In this document: positions 17,697 through 25,213 of the stretch, piece by piece
Layout: every line of letters starts with the position of its first letter
Position numbering within the stretch: the first letter of the stretch is position 1
Source: Hymenobacter plasmatis
Lineage (GTDB): Bacteria; Bacteroidota; Bacteroidia; Cytophagales; Hymenobacteraceae
NCBI RefSeq assembly: GCF_020711255.1
Contig: NZ_JAJFAW010000013.1
Coordinates: forward strand, 1 to 64,000
Length of the DNA stretch: 64,000 nucleotides
Direction of reading: 5' to 3'
Position numbers and translations under genes: made by a program
Notes under the pieces: model-generated
What the model was told of the DNA's origin: nothing
Seen by the model: only the letters and a program-made list of their open reading frames with translations
Databases searched by the model: none

Positions 17697-19274
17697 TTAC
17701 AAGGCTTTCTCCGATTTGTATTTATTGATAAGCCGGAGCAGGACCCCATTGGTCCAGCCGAAGCCGTCTTGCAGGGGGTACTCGCCACCGCCGGCTTTCA
17801 GGTGCGGGTCTACCACGTTGTATTTCTCCATCAGCTTGCCCGTTTGCTGAAACACCCCGCTGTTCAGGTCAATCCAGCGGGTGCCGATGGTGCGGGCCAG
17901 GCCCGACTGATGGTACCGCTCCAGGCCGTCGATGGCCATGGACTGCAGCGGCGCCCAGGCATTGGGGGCGTCCCACTGCTGGCCGCTGCGGCTGCGGGTG
18001 GTGGCCAGGCCGCCGGGCTTCAGGAAGTTCTGCTGCAGGCCCTTGCCCACCGCAGCGGCCTGAGGCGGGGTGGCAATGCCGAACTTCAGCGGGTACACGC
18101 CGGCCAGGGTTTGAAGGGCCGAGCGCTGCCCCCGGCGTAGGTTGTAGTCGACAAACCAGCCGGCTTTGGCATCCCAGCAATACGCCAGGATGGCTTTTTT
18201 GCGGTTTTGGGCCTTGGTGAGAAACGCATTGGCCCGCGCCGGGTTGCCCTGTTGCTGGTAGGTTTTGGCAATCGTGTTTTCGAGGTTGTAGAGCAGGCAG
18301 TTCAAATCGACGGGCACCATGTCGGTGGTTTGGATGCTGCCCAGCTGGCCATCGGGCCCAAACCAGCGGGTACTGAAATCCCAGCCCGAAGCGGCGGCGG
18401 CGCGGATGTTGCGGTAAAATTGAGCTGGCGTTTGCTTGCTCAGCTTGGCGGCGGCTACGTCCTCGGCGTAAGATTCTTCGCGGGGCTGGTCGCTGGTGTC
18501 GTAGTAGCGGTTGAGCAGCTCGCCGTGGGGCATCCGCACGGCCCGGAGCCGGGCGGTGCCGGGCTTCAGGGCTTCGGCGCCGCGCATCCAGTAGGCGTAT
18601 TCGCGCAGCAGCTGCGGCTGGTAGCGCAGCAGCGTTTTAGGCGTGCCCTCCTGTTCGGCTAGTAGGCCCACCATCAAGGCGAAGAACGGGGGCTGCGAGC
18701 GGGTGAGGTAGTAGGTGCGGGTGCCGTTGGGAATGAAGCCGTAGGTGTCGAGCAGGTACGCGAAGTTGTCGACCATGTCCCGAATGACGGTGGTGCGATG
18801 GCTCTCGGCCAGCCCCAGCATGGTGAAGTACGAGTCCCAGTAATACACCTCGCGGAAGCGCCCGCCGGGCACGATGTAAGGCCGGGGCAGCGGCAGCAGC
18901 GACGAGCCCACCTGCCGAACGGAATCGGGCCGCCGCTGCAGTACGGTCCAGAGGGTATCGAGGTGATGGCGCAGGCCGGCCGTTACCTCGCTGTGGTACT
19001 GGCCACCGGCCGGGGCAGGCGGCGTAAAGTGCGCGGCCACAAATGCTTTTAGGTCGAAGCCGGGCGTGTCCTTTTGCTGGGCGTAGGCCCGCAATATTTC
19101 CGCCGCGGGCTCTTTGGCCACAGCGTCCACGAAGGTTTTGTTGTCGGGATACACGCGGCCGAGCTGCACGGCCTCGAACAGGCCCGGGAAAAGCTGGCGG
19201 GGCGAGGGCGGCAGCGTTTGGGCGGCGGCTAAGCCCGATAGAGCGAGGAGGACCGCGAGGAAGAGCTTGCGCAT
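17697..19274 (-). CDS. treA: Exported alpha,alpha-trehalase, GH37
   Basis: A 525-aa trehalase that splits trehalose to two glucose. The signal peptide MRKLFLAVLLALSGLAAAQ places it in the periplasm. Both GH37 signatures are clear: PGGRFREVYYWDSYFTMLGL near residues 132-151 and QWDAPNAWAPLQ near 433-444 (usual form QWDyPNGWAP, so Gly is replaced by Ala). The normal length and full fold suggest an active enzyme. It is the last gene of the SusCD-type locus and is separated from the GH65 gene by a long perfect inverted repeat. That repeat may separate its expression from the upstream genes. Confidence 0.92.
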   Translation of the reverse strand: MRKLFLAVLLALSGLAAAQTLPPSPRQLFPGLFEAVQLGRVYPDNKTFVDAVAKEPAAEILRAYAQQKDTPGFDLKAFVAAHFTPPAPAGGQYHSEVTAGLRHHLDTLWTVLQRRPDSVRQVGSSLLPLPRPYIVPGGRFREVYYWDSYFTMLGLAESHRTTVIRDMVDNFAYLLDTYGFIPNGTRTYYLTRSQPPFFALMVGLLAEQEGTPKTLLRYQPQLLREYAYWMRGAEALKPGTARLRAVRMPHGELLNRYYDTSDQPREESYAEDVAAAKLSKQTPAQFYRNIRAAAASGWDFSTRWFGPDGQLGSIQTTDMVPVDLNCLLYNLENTIAKTYQQQGNPARANAFLTKAQNRKKAILAYCWDAKAGWFVDYNLRRGQRSALQTLAGVYPLKFGIATPPQAAAVGKGLQQNFLKPGGLATTRSRSGQQWDAPNAWAPLQSMAIDGLERYHQSGLARTIGTRWIDLNSGVFQQTGKLMEKYNVVDPHLKAGGGEYPLQDGFGWTNGVLLRLINKYKSEKAL

Positions 19275-19332
19275 GGGAAAGCGTTAGTTGTCGGTTGCTA
19301 GTTGTCGGTTGTTGGGGTGGCTTTCGGCGTGG

Positions 19333-19470
19333 GGAACCTCACCCCCGGCCCCTCTCCAAAAGAGAGGGGCCTGACGTGAAGCAATTGAGTCGGTAGGCCT
19401 CTGCTGAATTGAGTGAAAGCTTGAGCCGTGGCTCCCCTCTCTTTTGGAGAGGGGCCGGGGGTGAGGTTCC
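19333..19470. repeat. Perfect 37-bp inverted repeat (family C)
   Basis: The arms 19333-19369 and 19434-19470 are exact reverse complements of each other, 37 of 37 bp, with 64 nt between. Each arm also contains its own small hairpin (CCCCTCTCCAAAAGAGAGGGG, one arm within). A partial third copy lies near 44524-44573. It sits in the space between the GH65 stop and the GH37 start. Translated, the element reads PHPRPLSKREG, a peptide often mis-annotated as a gene in many genomes. Confidence 0.9.
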
Positions 19471-19477
19471 AATATGC

Positions 19478-21544
19478 CTACCGGCCCACGGAATAGGTCT
19501 TGCGCTGCACGCCCACGCCCGTAATCTTCACCGATTGCCAGCCCGTGGGCAGGGTGGTTTTGCTTTGGGTGATGCCCGCGGGCGTGATGTTCAGCCCCCC
19601 GAAGCCCATGAGCACGGCCTGCAGCACGCCGCCCGCGCCGGTGGCGAAGTAGGGATTGGTGCCGCCCTTGGTTTCGGCGATGACGCGGAAGGGCGGCAGC
19701 AGGTTGGGCTCGTAGGCGTCTTTAAACCACAGCTTGGCCTTGTCGCCGTTGCCGAGGCGGGCGTAGAGCAGGGAGAAAATGGCCTGCGTCATGGCCGGGG
19801 TGCCTTCGTTGGGGATGCGGGTTTCGTAGTAGGCCAGGTCTTTCTTGATTTGGGCCGGGGCCGTCACGATGCTGAGTGGGTAGGCCAGCAGGTTCACGTC
19901 GCCTTGCTTGATGCCTTCGCCCTTGTACGTGGCGTGCTCCTGGGTCACGCCGTCGGCCATTTTGAGGATGGGGATGTTGCGGGCCACCAGCTGCCAGTCG
20001 GGGTCGGCGGGCAGGCCCAGCAGCTTGGCGGCCGCGGCGGCCGCTTGCAGGTTGGCCTGGGCCGCGCCGTTGGTGAAGGCGTCGTTGTCAATGTTTTCGG
20101 CCCACTCGTCGGCCGCCACCACGTTCTTGATGTCGTAGTGGCCGGGCCCGTTGCGCTCCACGCGGCTGGCCCAGAAGTCGGCCGTGGCCGAGAGCAGGGG
20201 CCAGCCCTTCTCGCGCAGCCAGGCCTTGTCCTGCGTCACGCAGTAGTACTGCCAGGCGGCCAGGCCCACGCAGGCCGTGATGTGGTGCTCAAATGGCCCG
20301 CTCAGGGCCCACACCGGCGTTTCTTCTACGCCCGAGTCGGCGCTTTCCCACGGGAACATGGCGCCCTTGTAGCCGTGGGCGAAGGCGTTGTGCCGGGCCG
20401 GCTCCAGGCGCCGGAAGCGGTACTCCACCAGCGACTTTGCAATCTCGGGGTGCAGCACCAGCAGCGCCGGGAACATCCACAAATCGGCGTCCCAGAAGAC
20501 GTGGCCGTTGTAGCCCAGGCCCGAGAGGCCCATGGGCGAAGGCGAATACTCGGTGCCCGCCCGCGAGAAGCTGTAGAGGTGGTAGAGCATGCTGTGCACG
20601 TCCTGCTGGGCCTGGGCATCGCCGGCAATCTGAATGTCGCTCTTCCACAAGTCGTCCCAGGCTTTGGCGTGGAAGGCGAGCAGGCGCTCGCGGCCTTCGA
20701 GCCTAGCAAAAATGGTCATGCGCTCGGCCTCGTTCAGGGGGTCGGGGTGGTGGGCCGAGGTAATGGACGAGCCCGCCACGGCGTAAGCGTAGGTCTGCCC
20801 CGCCTTCAGCGCCTTGCTGAACTTCATCAGGTGCATGTTGCTGTCCCACATTTCGTGGATGACCCGCGGCTCCTGCCCGTGCACCTCGTTGAACAAGAAG
20901 CTGGTGGAGGCGCACAGCTGCAGCTTGCCGGTGCTACTCTGGGCCGACGACGTGAGCAAGCTGAGCGTGGCGTGCGGCCGGTCGATTTCGTTGTAGTAGT
21001 TCTGCACGTCGCGCAGGGCATCGGGCGCGTCCATCACGCTGGCGGCGGTGAGGGCCACGTCTTTTTTGGCCGTGATGGCCACGTCCAGCAGCACCGTGAA
21101 GGGCAGGTGGCGCAGGGCGTAGTACGTGTACTTGATGGTGGCCTTGTCGGCGTAGTCGAAGGTGGTGGTGAGCGCGCCGTGGCGCATGTCCAGCTCCTGG
21201 CGGAAGTTGGTGGCGTCCTTGCCCGAGAGCCGGCGGCCGTCCACTTCCAGGTACATGTTCAGCAGGTTAAAGCTGTTGAGAAAATTGCTCACCCGGCCCC
21301 GGCCGTACTGGTCGTAGGCGCCGGCCAGCACCACGCTCTTCACCTGAAATGGCTCCGGCGACGACACAATGCCCAGCATGCCGTTGGCCACGGTGGCGCC
21401 GTAGTAGTTGCGCGGGTCCACCTTATCGGCGGCAATGCGCCAGGGGTCGGGCGCTTGAGCGGCGGCCGGGGTTGCCGGCGCCACCCACAGTAGCGTTAGG
21501 ACGCTTATAAGGAATTTCAACTTCTCGGGTTTAGCTAGCAACAT
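19478..21544 (-). CDS. Exported GH65 glycoside hydrolase (acid-trehalase-like)
   Basis: A 688-aa protein with a signal peptide (LLAKPEKLKFLISVLTLLWV, then APATPAAAQA). The middle carries the (alpha/alpha)6 barrel of GH65: VFWDADLWMFPALLVL, the catalytic-acid motif AADEWAENIDNDAFTNG near residue 478, and YKGEGIKQGDVNLLAYPL near 541. The GE-x-IKQ form keeps the Glu that serves as general base in GH65 hydrolases and is not the phosphorylase form. I read it as a hydrolase resembling acid trehalase or kojibiose-type glucosidases. I chose the start at 21544; the frame continues upstream across a structured leader. It follows the GH13 gene by 162 bp. Confidence 0.8.
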   Translation of the reverse strand: MLLAKPEKLKFLISVLTLLWVAPATPAAAQAPDPWRIAADKVDPRNYYGATVANGMLGIVSSPEPFQVKSVVLAGAYDQYGRGRVSNFLNSFNLLNMYLEVDGRRLSGKDATNFRQELDMRHGALTTTFDYADKATIKYTYYALRHLPFTVLLDVAITAKKDVALTAASVMDAPDALRDVQNYYNEIDRPHATLSLLTSSAQSSTGKLQLCASTSFLFNEVHGQEPRVIHEMWDSNMHLMKFSKALKAGQTYAYAVAGSSITSAHHPDPLNEAERMTIFARLEGRERLLAFHAKAWDDLWKSDIQIAGDAQAQQDVHSMLYHLYSFSRAGTEYSPSPMGLSGLGYNGHVFWDADLWMFPALLVLHPEIAKSLVEYRFRRLEPARHNAFAHGYKGAMFPWESADSGVEETPVWALSGPFEHHITACVGLAAWQYYCVTQDKAWLREKGWPLLSATADFWASRVERNGPGHYDIKNVVAADEWAENIDNDAFTNGAAQANLQAAAAAAKLLGLPADPDWQLVARNIPILKMADGVTQEHATYKGEGIKQGDVNLLAYPLSIVTAPAQIKKDLAYYETRIPNEGTPAMTQAIFSLLYARLGNGDKAKLWFKDAYEPNLLPPFRVIAETKGGTNPYFATGAGGVLQAVLMGFGGLNITPAGITQSKTTLPTGWQSVKITGVGVQRKTYSVGR

Positions 21545-21611
21545 GTAAGAGAGTATGGAAGAAGCAGGCGACCCGCCTACTAATAAAGTTGGCCTATGAA
21601 ACAAGAGGCAG

Positions 21612-21691
21612 AACTTGAAGAAGCATCTCTGCCGCTTTGCTGCAGCAAAGCAAGTTTCCCACCACTCATGGCAGAGACACTTCAACAAGTT
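21612..21691. repeat. Structured leader with nested palindrome between GH13 and GH65 genes
   Basis: Outer imperfect arms (from AACTTG at 21612 and to CAAGTT at 21691, about 18 of 22 pairs) enclose TCTCTGCC/GGCAGAGA. Inside lies an exact 18-bp palindrome, GCTTTGCTGCAGCAAAGC, at 21634-21651. Read as RNA it makes a long hairpin 70 to 150 nt before the GH65 start. It could be an mRNA processing or attenuation element, or the palindrome could be a protein-binding site. Confidence 0.6.
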
Positions 21692-21706
21692 TGATGGGGA
21701 TGAATA

Positions 21707-23521
21707 TTAGCGCAGCGGCAGCACCAGCGCCTGCCAGGGCAGCAGGGCCAGCGTGGAGCCAGCCGCGAAGGTGGGGTAATTATTGAGCCAGGGCGCGCCG
21801 CCTAGTGTGAGCCCGGTGGGCAGGGTCCAGTCGCGCTTTTCGGACGTGAAGTTGAGCACCACCAGCACCTTGTCGTTGCCCTGCGTGCGGGTGTAGGCGT
21901 AGACGTTGGGGTTGGCCGCGTCCAGCAGCTGGTACTGCCCGTACACCAGCACCTTGTGCTGCCGGCGCAGGGCCGTGGCCTTGCGGAAGTAGTTGAGAAT
22001 GGAATTGGGGTCTTTCTCTTCGGCCGCCGCGTTTATCTGGGCGTAGTTGGGGTTGATGGTCAGCCAAGGCTTGCCGGTGGTGAAGCCGGCGTTGGCCGTG
22101 GCATCCCACTGGAAGGGCGTGCGGCCGTTGTCGCGGGCCGTAAGCTGCTGGGCCGCCAGAAACTTCGTCAGGTCGCCGCCCTCGCCCTTCAGCTGGGCGT
22201 ACATGTTGCGGGTTTCGATGTCCTGGTAGTCTTTGATGTTGGTAAAGCGGATGTTGGTCATGCCCAGCTCGTCGCCGCCGTAGTAGTAGGGCGTGCCGCG
22301 CATGGTGAGCAGAAACGTGGTGAGCAGCTTGGACGACGGCGCGCGGAATTCGGGCCGGTCGTCGCCCCAGCGCGTGGTCATGCGGGGCTGGTCGTGGTTG
22401 CCGAGGTACACGGTGCCCCAGCCCGTGCGGGCAAAAATGCTGTCCCACTTCGTGTACACCCGCTTAAAGTCGAGCAGGCTGTAGCGGCCGGGCGTGCGCA
22501 TCCGGTACTTATTGCCGGGTACCAGTCCCACGCCCATGCCTTCGAAATGATAAAGCATGTTGAGCTCTTTGCGGGCGGGGTCCACAAACTGCAGGGCGTC
22601 GGCCTGCGTTACGCCCGCGCCTTCGGCCACACTCATCACGTCGTACTTGCTCAGGGCCTCGCGGTTCATCTCCTGCAGGTACTCGTGCAGGTGCGGGCCG
22701 TTGGCGTAGTAGCGACCGAAGTCGCCGTGGTATTGGGCTGGCAGGGGTGGAAACGTGGTGTCCTTGGAGATGAACGGAATCACGTCCATCCGAAAGCCGT
22801 CGATGCCTTTGTCGAACCAAAAGCGCATCATGCTGTAAATCTCCTCACGCAGCTTGGGGTTTTCCCAGTTCAGGTCGGGCTGCTTGCGCGAGAAGTAGTG
22901 CAGGTAATAGGCCTTGGTGGCGGGGTCGTAGGCCCAGGCGTCGCCCTTCACGTCGAAAAAGCTCTGGCGCTTGTTGGGGGTGCCTTTTTCGGCGGGCCAC
23001 CAGTGGTAGTAGTCGCGGTATGGGTTGGTGCGCGAGCTGCGTGCCTGCTTAAACCACTCGTGCTCGTCGCTGCTGTGGTTCACCACCAGGTCGAGCACCA
23101 CTTTCAGTCCGCGCTGGTGCATGCCTTTCAGCAGCTCGTCGAAGTCCTGCATGGTGCCAAAATCCTTCATGATGGCGCGGTAGTCCGAGATGTCGTAGCC
23201 GTTGTCGTCGTTGGGCGAGCCGAAGATGGGGTTGAGCCAAATCACATTCACGCCCAGGCTCTTGATGTAGTCGAGCCGGGAGATGAGGCCGCGCAGGTCG
23301 CCCACGCCGTCGCCGTTGCTGTCCTGGTAGCTGCGCGGGTACACCTGGTACACCACCGCTTCTTTCCACCAGGTTTCGTTTTGGTTGGCCGCGGCCGCCG
23401 GCTTGGTGGCTTCTGTAGCCGCCGGGCCGGCCTGAGCTGTTTCTGTTTTTTGTTGGCTCCCACCGCAGCCAGCCAGGGCCAGGAGCAGGGCTGCCGAGAG
23501 GGTTTTCGCTGCGTTTCTCAT
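21707..23521 (-). CDS. Lipoprotein alpha-glucosidase, GH13
   Basis: A 604-aa lipoprotein of the oligo-1,6-glucosidase / alpha-glucosidase branch of GH13. Signal and lipobox: AALLLALAGCGGSQQ, then a Gln/Thr/Ala linker. The four conserved regions are present: DLVVNHSSDEH (about 144), GFRMDVIPF with the Asp nucleophile (about 242), SVAEGAG with the Glu acid (about 299) and LGNHDQPR with the third Asp (about 374). It would release glucose from maltooligosaccharides or similar alpha-glucosides at a membrane surface. The start at 23521 gives the lipoprotein signal. It follows susD after an attenuator-like hairpin and precedes the GH65 gene. Confidence 0.9.
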   Translation of the reverse strand: MRNAAKTLSAALLLALAGCGGSQQKTETAQAGPAATEATKPAAAANQNETWWKEAVVYQVYPRSYQDSNGDGVGDLRGLISRLDYIKSLGVNVIWLNPIFGSPNDDNGYDISDYRAIMKDFGTMQDFDELLKGMHQRGLKVVLDLVVNHSSDEHEWFKQARSSRTNPYRDYYHWWPAEKGTPNKRQSFFDVKGDAWAYDPATKAYYLHYFSRKQPDLNWENPKLREEIYSMMRFWFDKGIDGFRMDVIPFISKDTTFPPLPAQYHGDFGRYYANGPHLHEYLQEMNREALSKYDVMSVAEGAGVTQADALQFVDPARKELNMLYHFEGMGVGLVPGNKYRMRTPGRYSLLDFKRVYTKWDSIFARTGWGTVYLGNHDQPRMTTRWGDDRPEFRAPSSKLLTTFLLTMRGTPYYYGGDELGMTNIRFTNIKDYQDIETRNMYAQLKGEGGDLTKFLAAQQLTARDNGRTPFQWDATANAGFTTGKPWLTINPNYAQINAAAEEKDPNSILNYFRKATALRRQHKVLVYGQYQLLDAANPNVYAYTRTQGNDKVLVVLNFTSEKRDWTLPTGLTLGGAPWLNNYPTFAAGSTLALLPWQALVLPLR

Positions 23522-23555
23522 CACGGGAAAAGTAAAGGGCATCGCCGGGCCAAAT

Positions 23556-23607
23556 GAAAACGGGCCGCTGGTTGCTGCTCCTTAGCAGCCGCCAACGGCC
23601 CGTTTTC
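23556..23607 (-). terminator. Attenuator-like hairpin between susD and the GH13 gene
   Basis: A 12-bp stem, GAAAACGGGCCG at 23556-23567 with CGGCCCGTTTTC at 23596-23607, encloses an inner stem GCTGCT/AGCAGC. In the direction of susCD transcription it ends in a short T run. It lies 21 bp past the susD stop and 35 bp before the GH13 start, so partial termination could lower enzyme expression relative to the transporter. Confidence 0.6.
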
Positions 23608-23628
23608 GCTATACCGGCAGGGCCTGCG

Positions 23629-25194
23629 TTAGTAGCCGGGGTTCTGCTTGATGTTCGAGTTTACGTCGGCCTGACTCTGCGGAATGGGATAAATCAGGTA
23701 CTTCGGGGCGCTCTGGGGCTTGTCTTTACGGGCCTGCAGGAACTTGCCGAACCGGATGAGGTCCTGCCGCCGCCACGACTCGCCGTACAGCTCCCGGCCG
23801 CGCTCGTCGAGCAGCACGTCGAGGGTGAGCGCCGTCAGCGGGCTGGCGCCGCGCGAAGGGTGGGTGCGCAGCGTGTTCACGATGGCCAGCGGCGTGGCGC
23901 CGTAGGTGCCGGCGCTGGTGGGCGTGGCACCGCGCAGAATGGCTTCGGCTTTCATCAGCAGCACGTCGGCCAGGCGGAAGGACACGTGGTCGTTGTCGGC
24001 GCCGTTGCCGCCTTTCAGCTCGCTGGCGTAGTCGACGGGGTACTTCAGGGGTCGTATGCCCTTGGATTCGAGGTCGGTGCCGGTTTCGAGGAGGTTGATG
24101 TCCTTGGTAAAGGCCAGCGGAGCCCCGCCGCGCGTGGTGAGCGGTGCGTCGGTAATCAGGTTGTACTGCTGGCCCGCGAGGAAGCCCACGTTCACGCGCC
24201 GGCCCGGGTTAGGCGGGCCGCCGGGCGAGTCGTAGGCGACGCCCCGGCGCTTGTCGGTGGCCTCAAACAGGTCGTAGAACTCGGCCGTGGTGGCCGGGCC
24301 GTTGTAGCCGTCCACGGGCCGCATGCTATAGTGCGACACAAACTTCCAGAAGTCGCGCGTGGGGCCGCTGTTGCCAAAGGAGTTGGCCTGGGTGAAGATG
24401 TTTTCCAGGCCAATGGCCGTGTTGTTGGGCGCGAAGTTGTCGAAGTAGTTGGGCGTGAAGGAGTACTTGCCGCTGCTGATTACTTCGTCGGCCAGCTTCA
24501 CTACCTGGTTCATGTCGGCCACGTCGAAGGTCGGGGCCGCGCGGTTGGCGTACACGCCCTTGTTGAGGTAGCACTTCATCAGTAGTACCCGGGCGGCGTC
24601 TTTGTTGGCGCGGCTGGCGGGGCCATCGGGCAGGTCCTTCTGAATGGCGGTGATTTCGCTGATGATGTAGGTGAGCGCCTCGGTGCCTTTGCGCACCTTG
24701 GCCAGCTCGCCCAGGCTGCCGCCCGGCTCCCGGTACAGCACCTGGTCGTAGAGGTCGAGCAACAGGAACTCAGCCCAGGCCCGCAGAAACCGCGACTCGG
24801 CGGCCTGCTGGGCCGTGGGCGAGAAGCGCAGCAAGTCGGTGGAGGAGTACTCGATGCCTTCGAGCTGGGTGAAAGTTTCGCGCACCCGCTCGTTGTTGCC
24901 GTCCCAGGTGTGGTTGAAGAGGGCGCGCCACTTGCCGTTGTCGTCCCAGTCGGGCCCGCGGGTGGGCATGATGCGGGCATCGGTGGATACCTCTTCGAGG
25001 GCAAACACGCTCACACAGCCCTGAATGGGGTCGCGCTGCGCGTTGTAGACGCCCTGCAGCAGGGCGGCCGGGTCGCCTTTCGGAATCTGGTCTTCGGTGA
25101 GCTGGCCGTTCAGGGTCTCGTTAATCGAGCAGCCCGTGGTGCCTTGCAGCAGCGCCAGCACGGCCGTTGCCCAGGCAAACTTTGAATATCTCAT
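23629..25194 (-). CDS. SusD/RagB family glycan-binding lipoprotein
   Basis: A 521-aa surface lipoprotein that works with SusC to capture sugars. The lipobox TTGC follows a short signal (RYSKFAWATAVLALLQGTTGC). The N-terminal SusD region starts SINETLNGQLTEDQI, and the C-terminal end LIYPIPQSQADVNSNIKQ leads to NPGY, the standard SusD ending. The TPR-like helical core has the usual WEGNNERVRETFTQLEG spacing; the sequence here reads HTWDGNNERVRETFTQLEG. The gene starts 20 bp after the SusC stop. The mid-gene LLDLYDQVLYREPGG motif is also family-typical. It forms the lid of the SusC barrel. Confidence 0.9.
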   Translation of the reverse strand: MRYSKFAWATAVLALLQGTTGCSINETLNGQLTEDQIPKGDPAALLQGVYNAQRDPIQGCVSVFALEEVSTDARIMPTRGPDWDDNGKWRALFNHTWDGNNERVRETFTQLEGIEYSSTDLLRFSPTAQQAAESRFLRAWAEFLLLDLYDQVLYREPGGSLGELAKVRKGTEALTYIISEITAIQKDLPDGPASRANKDAARVLLMKCYLNKGVYANRAAPTFDVADMNQVVKLADEVISSGKYSFTPNYFDNFAPNNTAIGLENIFTQANSFGNSGPTRDFWKFVSHYSMRPVDGYNGPATTAEFYDLFEATDKRRGVAYDSPGGPPNPGRRVNVGFLAGQQYNLITDAPLTTRGGAPLAFTKDINLLETGTDLESKGIRPLKYPVDYASELKGGNGADNDHVSFRLADVLLMKAEAILRGATPTSAGTYGATPLAIVNTLRTHPSRGASPLTALTLDVLLDERGRELYGESWRRQDLIRFGKFLQARKDKPQSAPKYLIYPIPQSQADVNSNIKQNPGY

Positions 25195-25213
25195 GGGGGG
25201 AAGCATGTAGGAT

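Noticed and set aside
19284..19472. Short minus-strand frame encoding PHPRPLSKREG
   Set aside because: It is the translation of the family C inverted repeat, a well-known source of false genes.
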